Below are positions 9,771 to 19,331 of a stretch of DNA of 32,747 nucleotides, piece by piece. The stretch covers positions 1 through 32,747 of the forward strand of contig JAGRPN010000243.1 of assembly GCA_019449555.1 (NCBI GenBank), given 5' to 3'. Position numbers and translations under genes: made by a program. The notes beneath the pieces were generated by a model. The model saw only the letters and a list, made by a program, of their open reading frames with translations, did not search any database and was not told the DNA's origin. Origin of the DNA: Ramlibacter sp. (GTDB taxonomy: Bacteria; Pseudomonadota; Gammaproteobacteria; Burkholderiales; Burkholderiaceae_C). Position 1 is the first letter of the stretch; each line of letters opens with the position of its first letter.

Positions 9771-10769
9771 ATGGAATCACGCAGTCTCGTTCCTCATCAG
9801 TCTTCTTCGTTCCAGCTGCCGATCGCCAATCTGCGCAGCGTCTTCCGTCCGCATGAGGTCGAGCGCAAGCTCGCCAAGCTGCCGGGAAGGGATCACGAGA
9901 GCCTTCGCACGACCTACGAGCGCATGCTCGAGCGCGGCCCGGAACGCTTCCAGGTCAAGCCCAGCGGGGTCCCGGAGATGGCGGCGCTCTACGACCAGTT
10001 GCCCAACTTCGCCGATGCGCTCGATGACGTGAAGCGCCATGTCGCGCTCTCGCAGGACTCGCGCGACGGGCTGGAGGTGACGCCGATGCTCCTGCTGGGG
10101 CCGCCGGGCATCGGGAAGACGCATTTCGCGCGCAGGCTCGCCGACCTGCTGGGCACGGGCATGAACCTCGTCCCAATGAGCTCCATGACCGCGGGCTGGC
10201 TGCTCTCGGGCGCGTCATCCCAGTGGAAGGGCGCGAAACCCGGCAAGGTCTTCGAAGCGCTCGTGGAGGGCCAGTACGCCAATCCGGTGATCGTCGTGGA
10301 TGAAATCGACAAGGCGAGCGCCGAGGCCCAGTACGACCCCTTGGGCGCCCTCTATGGCCTGCTCGAACACGACACGGCCGCGGCATTCATGGACGAGTTT
10401 GCGGAGGTCGCCATCGACGCGAGCCAGGTGATCTGGATCATGACCGCCAACGACGAGCGCTGCATTCCCGAACCTATCCTCAACCGCATGAACGTGTTCG
10501 TGATCGAGCCGCCGTCGCCCGACGAAGCCCGGCGGATCGCGGGCAACCTGTACGTGTCGATCCGGGCCGAACACGGCTGGGGTGACCGCTTCCAGGCCGA
10601 GCCGTCGGACGACTTGTTGGACGCGCTGGCGGAACTGGCGCCGCGCGACATGCGCAGGTCGCTGATGACCGGCTTCGGCAACGCCCGGCTCGACCAGCGC
10701 GGCGAGGTCCTGGTGGACGACCTGCCCCGCACCGCGACGGCAAAGGGCAAGATCGGCTTCGTGCAGTAA
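9771..10769 (+). CDS. AAA+ ATPase, Lon-like ATPase module without protease domain
   Basis: Walker A GPPGIGKTH, Walker B VIVVDEIDKA, sensor 1 WIMTAND. The ORF ends after the AAA lid region. Confidence 0.88.
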   Translation: MESRSLVPHQSSSFQLPIANLRSVFRPHEVERKLAKLPGRDHESLRTTYERMLERGPERFQVKPSGVPEMAALYDQLPNFADALDDVKRHVALSQDSRDGLEVTPMLLLGPPGIGKTHFARRLADLLGTGMNLVPMSSMTAGWLLSGASSQWKGAKPGKVFEALVEGQYANPVIVVDEIDKASAEAQYDPLGALYGLLEHDTAAAFMDEFAEVAIDASQVIWIMTANDERCIPEPILNRMNVFVIEPPSPDEARRIAGNLYVSIRAEHGWGDRFQAEPSDDLLDALAELAPRDMRRSLMTGFGNARLDQRGEVLVDDLPRTATAKGKIGFVQ

Positions 10770-10782
10770 CCCCCGAGAGGCG

Positions 10783-11988
10783 TTAGCTGCGCGCGAAGAA
10801 GGCCTGCACCAGCCGGACCCAGTAAGTCGAGCCGATCGGCAGCAACGCGTCGTTGAAATCGTAGTTGGGGTTGTGCAGTTCGCACGGGCCCATGCCGTGG
10901 TACGCGGCTTCGCGGTGTTCGCCGCCGCCATTGCCGACGAACAGGTAGCAGCCCGGCACCTTCTGCAGGTAGAAGGAGAAGTCCTCGGCGCCGCCGTGCG
11001 GCGGCGTGTCGGCGTCCACCTTGTCGGCCCCGAACACATCCCGCGCGACCTGCATCGCGAAGTCGGTTTGCGCATCCCAATTCACCAGCGGCGGGTAGGC
11101 GCGATAGAAGTCCAGCTCGCCCGTGCCGCCATGCACCTGCGGCAGCGTCTCGGCCACGCGGCGCATGTTGGCTTCGATCTCGTCCAGGATCTGCGTGCTG
11201 AAGGTGCGCACCGTGCCGCGGATCACGGCCTGCTCCGGCAGCACGTTGTACGCGTCGCCGGCGTGGATCTGCGTCACGCTGAGCACGGCCGTCTCGACCG
11301 GGTTCTTGTGGCGTGAGATCAACGTTTGCAGCACGCCCACCATTTCGGCGGCAATGACGATGGTGTCCACGGCCTTGTGCGGTTGGGCGGCATGGCCGCC
11401 GGTGCCGCGCACGACGATGTCGAAGCGGTTGCTCGACGCCATGGTCGGACCCTTGCGGAAGCCGAACAATCCCGTGGGATAGCCGGGCAGGTTGTGCATC
11501 CCGTAGATCTCGTCGCAGGGAAACCGCTCGAACAGGCCGTCCTCGATCATGGCGCGCGCACCGGCGTTGCCGCCCTCCTCGGCCGGCTGGAAGATGAAGT
11601 TGACGGTGCCGTCGAAGTCGGGATGGGCGGCCAGGTGCTGCGCGGCCCCGAGCAGCATGGTCGTGTGGCCGTCATGGCCGCAGCCATGCATGCGCCCGGG
11701 ATTGGTGGAGGCGTGCGCGAAACGGTTGTTCTCAGGCATGGGCAGCGCGTCCATGTCGGCACGCAGCCCGATGGATCGCCCGCCCGGTCCTTTCTTGCCC
11801 CGCAGCACGCCGACGACCCCCGTCTTGCCCAGGCCGCGATGGACTTCGAGGCCCCACTTCGTCAGCTGCTGCGCGACCAGCTCGGAAGTGCGGGTTTCCT
11901 GGAAGGCGAGTTCCGGATGCGCATGGATGTCACGGCGAATGCTGGCCAGGCTGTCGCGGGCAGCCTCGATCTCGGCGATCAAACTCAT
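10783..11988 (-). CDS. M20 family amidohydrolase (hippurate hydrolase/aminoacylase-like)
   Basis: RRDIHAHPELAFQE, MHGCGHDGHTTMLLGAA, QPAEEGGNAGARAMIEDG, HGGAEDFSFYLQKVPG. Confidence 0.94.
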   Translation of the reverse strand: MSLIAEIEAARDSLASIRRDIHAHPELAFQETRTSELVAQQLTKWGLEVHRGLGKTGVVGVLRGKKGPGGRSIGLRADMDALPMPENNRFAHASTNPGRMHGCGHDGHTTMLLGAAQHLAAHPDFDGTVNFIFQPAEEGGNAGARAMIEDGLFERFPCDEIYGMHNLPGYPTGLFGFRKGPTMASSNRFDIVVRGTGGHAAQPHKAVDTIVIAAEMVGVLQTLISRHKNPVETAVLSVTQIHAGDAYNVLPEQAVIRGTVRTFSTQILDEIEANMRRVAETLPQVHGGTGELDFYRAYPPLVNWDAQTDFAMQVARDVFGADKVDADTPPHGGAEDFSFYLQKVPGCYLFVGNGGGEHREAAYHGMGPCELHNPNYDFNDALLPIGSTYWVRLVQAFFARS

Positions 11989-12872
11989 TTCACCTGCTCC
12001 TTTACGTAAGCTGCAATGTCGCGGGACACTTCCGCAAGGGCGCTTTGCAGAGCGCCGAATCCGCTGGTCCGCTGCCGCGTGTTCTCGTCCATGTACAGCC
12101 CGCGATGCAGCTCGATCTGCAGGCTGTGCCGACGCTCGGCCGGCCGTCCCAGCCGGGCGATCAGCGCCACCCCTTTGAACGGATCGTTGAGCGCCACCGA
12201 AAAGCCGCGCCTTCGCAACGCTTGCGCCACCATGTCGGTGAATTCCGGCGCGGCCGTGGTGCCATCCCGGTCGCCCAGCACGAAGTCCGCCAGCGGATGG
12301 TCGCTTTCGATCTGCAGGGACTCATACGAATTCGCGGGCATCGAATGCAGGTTCAGGTGCCACACGGCGCCGAATCGCGCATACGCCGCCTCGATCTCCT
12401 TGCCCATCGCGGCATGGTATGGCGCGTGATAGGCGGCGATGCGATGCTGGACTTCCGCTACGCTCAACAGGCGGTCGTAGACGGGCAGCCGGGCCGGATA
12501 GCCCGCGTCACGCCAGATCAAGCCAATGCCCAGGCGCGTCTTCTCGCCCGGGCGCAACGGCTGCGGCCAGGGTTCGGCCAGCATCGCCGCATCGAGGTCC
12601 TCCAGCTCGCGATTGGGATCGATGTAGGAACGCGGGAACTGCGCCGCCAACAAGGTGGCGCCCACCGATGGCAACGCCTGCCACAACACATGGACGTCGG
12701 TGTCTTCGCCGGCGCGCAACTGGTCGAAGGGCAATGCGAAGCGGAAGTCATCCGGATACAGCACGCCGCTGTGCGGAGAGTCGCACACGAGGGGAATCGC
12801 GTCGGTCTCAGGCAGGCGAAGGCTGTACGGCGCGAATGGCGTGGCGACGCCGGGAAGAACGGTGGAGGTCAT
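11985..12872 (-). CDS. N-formylglutamate amidohydrolase family protein
   Basis: LVCDSPHSGVLYPDDF, YIDPNRE, VWHLNLHSMP, LQIELHRGLYMDE. Confidence 0.92.
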   Translation of the reverse strand: MTSTVLPGVATPFAPYSLRLPETDAIPLVCDSPHSGVLYPDDFRFALPFDQLRAGEDTDVHVLWQALPSVGATLLAAQFPRSYIDPNRELEDLDAAMLAEPWPQPLRPGEKTRLGIGLIWRDAGYPARLPVYDRLLSVAEVQHRIAAYHAPYHAAMGKEIEAAYARFGAVWHLNLHSMPANSYESLQIESDHPLADFVLGDRDGTTAAPEFTDMVAQALRRRGFSVALNDPFKGVALIARLGRPAERRHSLQIELHRGLYMDENTRQRTSGFGALQSALAEVSRDIAAYVKEQVK

Positions 12873-13915
12873 TCGGCTGCCGGGCGAGTTGGCGTTTCGT
12901 TCAGGTGACAGGCGCTGGCATGGCCGGGGCCCAGCTGGCGCAGCACCGGCATTTCGGTCTGGCAGCGCGCCATCGCATGCGGGCAGCGCGGGTGAAAGCT
13001 GCAGCCCGACGGCGGGCGCAATGGCGAAGGCAGCTCGCCCTTGATCGGCTGGTACGACCTGCGCCGTGTCTCGAGGGTCGGGAGTTCGGACAGCAGCGCC
13101 TGCGTGTAGGGATGATTGGGACGGCTGAAGATCACCTCGGTGGGCGCGATTTCGACCACGCGGCCCAGGTACATGATGAGGACGCGGTCGGAAACGTGGC
13201 CGACCACCCCGAGGTTGTGGCTGATGAAGAGGTAGGTCAGGTCGAATTCGCGGCGCAGTTCCAGGAATAGGTTCAGCACCTGCGCCTGGATCGAGACGTC
13301 GAGCGCCGCCACCGCTTCGTCACAGACGATGAGCTGCGGCTTCAGCGCGAGTGCCCGCGCCACGCCGATGCGCTGGCGCTGGCCCCCGGAGAACTGGTGC
13401 GGGTAGCGTTGCGCGTAGTCCGGATCGAGCCCCACCTGCCGCATCAGGCCGGCGACGTAGTCGGCCTTTTTCCCTGCGCGCACGATGCCATGCACGACGG
13501 GCGCTTCCCCGATGATGTCCAGCACGCGCATCCGCGGGTTGAGCGATGCCATCGGGTTCTGGAAGATCATCTGCACGCCCAGCGCATAGGCGTGGCGCTC
13601 GCTTCCCGACATGTCCTGCAGGCGCTTGCCCAGATAGCTGACCTCGCCCGCGCTGGCGGGGCTGATGTCGGCGATCACGCGCCCGAGCGTGGACTTGCCG
13701 CAGCCCGATTCGCCCACCACGCCGATCACTTCACCGGCCTGTACGTCCAGATCGACGCCTGCGACGGCGTGCACCACCGCCGGCCGGTTGTCCGCGCCGA
13801 ACAGGTTGGCCAGGCGCCCGGCGAGATCCACCGGCTGCACGAACCGTTTTTCGATGCCGCGCAACTGCAATAGCGGCGTGCTTGCGGCCCGGGGAGTTTC
13901 GAGGCGCTGTTCCAT
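12869..13915 (-). CDS. oligopeptide/dipeptide ABC transporter ATP-binding protein (DppF/OppF type)
   Basis: GVVGESGCGKST, PHQFSGGQRQRIGVARAL, LIVCDEAVAALD, C-terminal GCSFHPRCPHAM. Confidence 0.95.
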   Translation of the reverse strand: MEQRLETPRAASTPLLQLRGIEKRFVQPVDLAGRLANLFGADNRPAVVHAVAGVDLDVQAGEVIGVVGESGCGKSTLGRVIADISPASAGEVSYLGKRLQDMSGSERHAYALGVQMIFQNPMASLNPRMRVLDIIGEAPVVHGIVRAGKKADYVAGLMRQVGLDPDYAQRYPHQFSGGQRQRIGVARALALKPQLIVCDEAVAALDVSIQAQVLNLFLELRREFDLTYLFISHNLGVVGHVSDRVLIMYLGRVVEIAPTEVIFSRPNHPYTQALLSELPTLETRRRSYQPIKGELPSPLRPPSGCSFHPRCPHAMARCQTEMPVLRQLGPGHASACHLNETPTRPAAE

Positions 13916-13924
13916 GCGGCGCCT

Positions 13925-14920
13925 TCAGCCCAGCGCGTGCCAGCAGCGCACGCTCCTGGACAGCGGGAGTTCCGTCAGTTGCGGCACCTGCAGGCAGCTG
14001 TCGGTGGCATATGTGCAACGGGGGCGAAACGCGCAGCCCTGGGGAAGGTGCAACAACGACGGTGTCATGCCCGGGATCTGCCGCAACAACGAACCATGCG
14101 TTGCCCGGGTGGGAATCGAGTTGATCAGGCCCTGCGTGTACGGATGGCACGGTTGGCGAATAACGTCGGCGGTGGCCCCGCTCTCGACGATCCGCCCGGC
14201 GTACATGACGGCGATCCGGTCGGCCAGGCCCGAAACCACGGCGAGATCGTGCGTGATCCACACCAGCGACGTGCCGGTCTCACGGCAGAGTTTTTGCACC
14301 TCGTACAGGATCTGCGCCTGGATGGTGACGTCCAGCGCGGTGGTGGGCTCGTCCGCGATGATGAGCTTCGGGCGATTGAGCAGCGCGATGGCGATCGCCA
14401 CGCGCTGCCGCATGCCGCCCGAGAGCTGGTGCGGGTAGGCCAGCAGCCGCTCCCGGGGTGCGGGGATGCCGACCATTGCCAACGCATCGCGGGCGCGTTC
14501 GCGCGCCGCTGCGTCGCTGACCGTCTCATGCGCCTGGATCGCCTCGATCATCTGCGTATCGACGCGCAGCACCGGATTGAGCGTCATCATGGGGTCCTGG
14601 AAGATCATCGCGATCTCCTTGCCACGCACCCGCTGCAGGCGCACCTCGGGCGCCCCCACCAGTTCTTCGCCGAGATAACGGATGCTCCCACCGACGATGC
14701 GCCCGGGCGGATCGATCAGGCCGATCACCGAGAAGCCGGTGATGGTCTTGCCGGAACCGGACTCGCCGACCAGGCCCACGATTTCGCCGGCATCCACCCG
14801 CAGGTCGACGCCGTCCACGGCCTTCACGACGCCGCCGTGCGTGAAGAAATGCGTTTGCAGGCCGTGCACATCGAGCACCGCACGGTCCGCCTGCGCGGAA
14901 GAACTTTGCCGTTCCGTCAT
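13925..14920 (-). CDS. oligopeptide/dipeptide ABC transporter ATP-binding protein (DppD/OppD type)
   Basis: GLVGESGSGKT, PHQLSGGMRQRVAIAIAL, LIIADEPTTALD, GCAFRPRCTYA. Confidence 0.95.
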   Translation of the reverse strand: MTERQSSSAQADRAVLDVHGLQTHFFTHGGVVKAVDGVDLRVDAGEIVGLVGESGSGKTITGFSVIGLIDPPGRIVGGSIRYLGEELVGAPEVRLQRVRGKEIAMIFQDPMMTLNPVLRVDTQMIEAIQAHETVSDAAARERARDALAMVGIPAPRERLLAYPHQLSGGMRQRVAIAIALLNRPKLIIADEPTTALDVTIQAQILYEVQKLCRETGTSLVWITHDLAVVSGLADRIAVMYAGRIVESGATADVIRQPCHPYTQGLINSIPTRATHGSLLRQIPGMTPSLLHLPQGCAFRPRCTYATDSCLQVPQLTELPLSRSVRCWHALG

Positions 14921-14923
14921 CGC

Positions 14924-15853
14924 CTACTGCACATTGTGCGGATTCAGGATATCCCGCAGGTGGTCGCCGACCAGGTTGATGCCCACGATGGCCAGCGCCA
15001 GCGCAATGCCGGGGAAGAACGAAATCCAGTAGTGGCCGGACAGCATGAATTCGAAGCCGTTGGCGATCAGCATGCCCAGCGACGGCTCGGTCACCGGCAC
15101 CCCGACGCCCAGGAACGACAGCGTGGACTCCAGCGCGATCGCGTGCGCGAGATCGATGGTGGCGATCACGATCAGCGGCGGCATGCAGTTGGGCAGCATG
15201 TGCCGCAGCAGCACGCGCGGCCAGCCCAGCGCCATGCATTGGGCGGCCTCGACATATTCCTTGGCGCGTTCCACCAGGGCGGCACCGCGCGCCGCTCGCG
15301 CGAAATAAGCCCATTGCACGATGATCAGCGCGACGATCACCTTGTCCACGCCCTTGCCCAGGATCGCCAGCAGGATCAGAGCCACCAGGATCGCGGGAAA
15401 GGACAGCTGGATATCGGCGATGCGCATCAGCAGCGCGTCGATCCACCCGCCGAAGTAGGCGGCAGCCAGTCCCACGATACTGCCGATCGCCAAGGCGGCC
15501 GCGACCGAAATGCCGCCCACCATCAGGCTGGTGCGCAAGCCGTAGAAGATCGCGGAGAGCACATCGCGCGCCTGGCCGTCGGTGCCCAGCCGGTAGATCA
15601 TCGTTCCGGCGGCGTTCCTGCTGCCGGGGGGCAGCTTGGAATCGAAAATGTCCAGCTGGCCGATGTCATACGGGTTTTGCGGCGAAATCCACGGCGCGAA
15701 CACGGCCGCGCCGATGGCCAGCAACAACAGCACCAGCCCGAACACGGCCAGCTTGTTGGCGAAGAATTCACGCCGCAGGCGCTGCCACGGTGTTTCGGGC
15801 GCGGGAAGCGGCAGCGCTTCGGCCAATGCGGCCGGAACGACGATCTCGCTCAT
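14924..15853 (-). CDS. ABC transporter permease (DppC/OppC type)
   Basis: FFANKLAVFGLVLLLLAIGAAVFAPWISPQNPYD..., ATIDLAHAIALESTLSFLGVGVPVTEPSLGMLIANG. Confidence 0.94.
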   Translation of the reverse strand: MSEIVVPAALAEALPLPAPETPWQRLRREFFANKLAVFGLVLLLLAIGAAVFAPWISPQNPYDIGQLDIFDSKLPPGSRNAAGTMIYRLGTDGQARDVLSAIFYGLRTSLMVGGISVAAALAIGSIVGLAAAYFGGWIDALLMRIADIQLSFPAILVALILLAILGKGVDKVIVALIIVQWAYFARAARGAALVERAKEYVEAAQCMALGWPRVLLRHMLPNCMPPLIVIATIDLAHAIALESTLSFLGVGVPVTEPSLGMLIANGFEFMLSGHYWISFFPGIALALAIVGINLVGDHLRDILNPHNVQ

Positions 15854-16827
15854 GCCTTCGCTCCTTGCAGCCGCACCCGCGGGTCGAGCACGGAATAGAG
15901 GATGTCCACGGCGAGGTTGAGCATCACCAGGAAGAAGACGATCAGGATGAGATAGGCCACGACCACCGGCCGATCCAGCGTGATGATCGAATCCAGCAGC
16001 AATTTGCCCATGCCGGGCCACGCGAAGATCGTCTCGGTGACGACCGCGAACGCCACGACCTGCCCGAACTCCAGGCCGCAGACGGTTACGATGGGGATCA
16101 TGATGTTCTTGAGCAGGTGCACGCGCAGGATGCGGCTCCAGGCCAGGCCCTTGGCCCGCGCGAACTTGATGTAGTCCATCGGCAGCGCCTCCCGCGTGGC
16201 CGCCCGCGTGACGCGGATGATCAGCGCGGCCTTCGCCAGCGCGATGGTGCACGCGGGCAGCAGCAGGCGCGACCAGCCGTCCAGGGTCAGCACGCTCAGG
16301 TCCAGCCGTCCCACCATGACCGTGGCTCCGCGCCCGCTGGCGGGCAGCCAGCCGAGATACACCGCGAACACCATGATGAGCATCAGGCCGACCCAGAAAT
16401 TCGGGAGCGAAAAGCCCAGCACGGAACCGGTCATGATGCCTCGCGTGCTGAGCGCCTGCGGCTTCAGGCCCGCCCAGATGCCCAGCGGCACACCGACCCC
16501 GATCGACAGCAGCATCGACACGGTGGCCAGTTCCAGTGTGGCCGGCATGCGCTCCAGGATCAGGCCCATCGCCGATTGCCCGGTGAGAAAGCTCTTGCCG
16601 AAGTCCAGCTGCAGCGCGTGCGCCATGAAGATGCCGTACTGCTGCCAGAGCGGCTTGTCCAGGCCGAAGCTGGCGCGGATCGCATCGCGCTCGAGTTCGG
16701 TGGCCTCGGCACTGGCCATCATCGACACCGGATCGCCGATCACGTACAGGCCGAGGAACACCAGGCCGGACATGACCACCATGACCAACAGGGCCTGCAA
16801 CAGGCGGCGAAAAATATAGGCGAGCAT
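15850..16827 (-). CDS. ABC transporter permease (DppB/OppB type)
   Basis: MLAYIFRRLLQALLVMVVMSGLVFLGLYVIGDPV..., MDYIKFARAKGLAWSRILRVHLLKN, TIFAWPGMGKLLLDSI. Confidence 0.94.
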   Translation of the reverse strand: MLAYIFRRLLQALLVMVVMSGLVFLGLYVIGDPVSMMASAEATELERDAIRASFGLDKPLWQQYGIFMAHALQLDFGKSFLTGQSAMGLILERMPATLELATVSMLLSIGVGVPLGIWAGLKPQALSTRGIMTGSVLGFSLPNFWVGLMLIMVFAVYLGWLPASGRGATVMVGRLDLSVLTLDGWSRLLLPACTIALAKAALIIRVTRAATREALPMDYIKFARAKGLAWSRILRVHLLKNIMIPIVTVCGLEFGQVVAFAVVTETIFAWPGMGKLLLDSIITLDRPVVVAYLILIVFFLVMLNLAVDILYSVLDPRVRLQGAKA

Positions 16828-16885
16828 CGGAGTCGAGGCAATTGCCGCGCCGCCCCTGGGCACGGCGCGAGGCGCGGCGCTTCAG

Positions 16886-18481
16886 TTACTTCGCGAGCGT
16901 GGCGTATTGCACCATGGTCTGCTGGTCGGCGCGGCCCTTGAAGCTGATGGCCTTTTTCATGGCCCAGACGGAATGCTCGAAATGGATCGGCAGCATCGCG
17001 AAGTCGGCCATCGCCATTTCGCTGGCCTTGGCCAGCATGGCGGCGCGCTGGGCGTCGTCCATCATGGCGCCCGAATCGTTCACCAGTTTGTCCATCGCGG
17101 GATTCGAGTAGCGGCTGCGGTTGGTGGTGCCCTGCCCTTTTTCCTTGTTGGGCGTGACCAACAGCGACAGCAATGTGTTGGACATTTCACCCGTGGCCGT
17201 GCCCCAGCCCGCCATGTACGCACTGTAGGCATAGCTGTCGCGGTTCTTGAAGAACACGGCCGGCGCGTTGGCGTCGATCGTGGTCTTCACCCCGACGCGA
17301 GTCCACATGGCCGCGAGCGTCTGGGCCACCTTGACGTCGTTGATGTAGCGGCCATTGGGCGTGCCCAGCACCAGGGTGAAACCGTCGGGATACCCGGCTT
17401 CCTTGAGCAATGCCTTGGCCCGCTCGGGATCGGCTTTCGGCGCGTTCACCAGGCTCTTGCTCGCGCCGAACATCGGATACGGCAGCAGTTGCGCCGCCGG
17501 CGTGGCCACGCCGCCCATCGTGCGCGACACCAGCGCGTTGCGGTCGATGGCCAGCGAAAGTGCCTCGCGCACCCGCTTGTCGAGCAACGGGTTCTTGCCG
17601 TTCGTGCCCTGGATGCCGGGCGTTTTTTCGCCGTTCTGGTCGAGCGCGACGTAGATGATGCGGTTGGATGCCTTCGTTTCCACGGTGAGTTTCGGGTCCT
17701 TGTGCAGCCGCTCGAGGTCGTCGGTCGGCGGGTCTTCCACCAGGTCCACGTCGCCGGCCAGCAACGCGGCCACGCGGGCGGCCGGGTTGCTGATCGGGCG
17801 GTAGATCACCTTGTCCCAGGCCGGCTGGGGACCCCAATAATGCGGATTGCGTTCGAACACGATCTCGGAGCCGCGTTTCCAGGAGACGAACTTGTAGGGG
17901 CCGGTGCCCACGAGTCCATTGCCGGCGTTGAGCTCGGTCGTGGTCTTTCCTTCCGGCGCAGGGCCTGACGCCGCCTTGGCCGACATGATGGGCAGGCTGC
18001 CCATGTTGGTCGGCAGCAGCGGATAGGGCTCGGAGGTGGTGATGCGCACCGTCAGCGGATCGGGCGCCTCGATCTTCTCCACCTTCTGCAGGTAGATCTT
18101 GAACGAGGATGGGCTGTTGGGCACCTTGCCGACGCGGTCGAGCGTGAACAGGACGTCCGCCGACGTGAACGGCGAGCCATCGGAGAATTTCACGTTGGGC
18201 CGCAATTTGAATGTCCAGGTCTTGCCATTCGCGGTCCACGACTCGGCCAGGCACGGCTTGGGCACCAGGTCCGCATCGGGACAGGTCATCCCTTCGAACA
18301 AGGTCTGCGACAGCTGGATGTTGGGCGTCAACGCATGGTATTGCGGATCCATCGACGTCGGCTCCGTCTTCAGCGCCACCACCAGATCGCGCGCGACGGC
18401 TCCGCTGGCAAACAGGGCCGCGGCAAGCGCCACAGCCCACACGGGCCGGCGGATGCCGGCGCCCCATAGATGTCCTCGCAT
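16886..18481 (-). CDS. ABC transporter substrate-binding protein, family 5 (peptide type)
   Basis: Signal peptide MRGHLWGAGIRRPVWAVALAAALFASGAVA; ESWTANGKTWTFKLRPNVKFSDGSPFTSADV; GGAGA before the ATG. Confidence 0.95.
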   Translation of the reverse strand: MRGHLWGAGIRRPVWAVALAAALFASGAVARDLVVALKTEPTSMDPQYHALTPNIQLSQTLFEGMTCPDADLVPKPCLAESWTANGKTWTFKLRPNVKFSDGSPFTSADVLFTLDRVGKVPNSPSSFKIYLQKVEKIEAPDPLTVRITTSEPYPLLPTNMGSLPIMSAKAASGPAPEGKTTTELNAGNGLVGTGPYKFVSWKRGSEIVFERNPHYWGPQPAWDKVIYRPISNPAARVAALLAGDVDLVEDPPTDDLERLHKDPKLTVETKASNRIIYVALDQNGEKTPGIQGTNGKNPLLDKRVREALSLAIDRNALVSRTMGGVATPAAQLLPYPMFGASKSLVNAPKADPERAKALLKEAGYPDGFTLVLGTPNGRYINDVKVAQTLAAMWTRVGVKTTIDANAPAVFFKNRDSYAYSAYMAGWGTATGEMSNTLLSLLVTPNKEKGQGTTNRSRYSNPAMDKLVNDSGAMMDDAQRAAMLAKASEMAMADFAMLPIHFEHSVWAMKKAISFKGRADQQTMVQYATLAK

Positions 18482-18650
18482 ACGAATTTCTCCGGAATAG
18501 TTGAGTAACGCGAACTCAAGCAATACGTGCTCCACCAAGCGGGTGGGTCCAAGCGCAGCATAGCGACGAGCGATGGCCGCAGCACCGGTGATAACCCGCT
18601 TACGCAACCGATACGCCGGCGCCGCGCGAGCAGAGCGAGGCCGTCGCCGG

Positions 18651-19331
18651 CTAGTTCGGGCCGGCAGGCTGCCTGTCGGCGGGCCGGGCCGGATCGGGCA
18701 TTCTTTCCGCCGGCGGCAGATCGTGGAAGTCCCAGAACTTTGCGGCGCCGAGCACGGCGTTCGGGTACTGCGGCTTGCCGCGGCTGCCGTTGTAGCGGCC
18801 CAGCGCCAGGAACAGGTCGCCGCGTTCGCGGTCGATGTAGTGGCGCAGGATCACGCAGCCGAAGCGCAGGTTGGTCTGCATGTGGAACAGCTTGCTCGCG
18901 TCGCCGTCGCCGATCAGCCGGGTCCAGAAGGGCATCACCTGCATGTAGCCGCGCGCGCCGACGCCGCTCACCGCGTACTTGCGGAAATTGCTTTCCACCT
19001 GGACCAGTCCCAGCACCAGGCCGCTGTCCAGGCCGGCGCGCCGGCTTTCGTACCAGACGGTCTGCAGGAATTCCTTGCGTTCCAGCCACTCGGCTTGCTT
19101 GCGCTTCAGGCGCCTGCTCATCGCGCCGAGCCAGCGCAGGTAGGCCAGGCGCGGCTCCATGTCGGTGAACTCGGGAACCGGCGGCGCCGAATTGGCGATG
19201 GCCGAACTCAGCGCCGTGCGCACCGAATCGGCCAATGGTTCCTCGACCTGCGCGCCGGCTCGCGCTTGTCGCGTGAACCACAAGAGCCCCAGCCCGGCCG
19301 GCGCAGCCCTCAGCCAGTCTCGGCGATTCAT
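18651..19331 (-). CDS. lytic transglycosylase domain protein
   Basis: SLT-like motif LGLVQVESNFRKYAVSGVGARGYMQVMPFW; N-terminal [19 protein letters not shown] signal. Confidence 0.9.
   Translation of the reverse strand: MNRRDWLRAAPAGLGLLWFTRQARAGAQVEEPLADSVRTALSSAIANSAPPVPEFTDMEPRLAYLRWLGAMSRRLKRKQAEWLERKEFLQTVWYESRRAGLDSGLVLGLVQVESNFRKYAVSGVGARGYMQVMPFWTRLIGDGDASKLFHMQTNLRFGCVILRHYIDRERGDLFLALGRYNGSRGKPQYPNAVLGAAKFWDFHDLPPAERMPDPARPADRQPAGPN

Noticed and set aside
13937-15898. 653 aa plus-strand ORF opposite the ABC transporter genes
   Set aside because: Lies antisense to dppD/dppC-type genes with clear motifs; His/Arg/Gln-rich composition is typical of a high-GC shadow frame.
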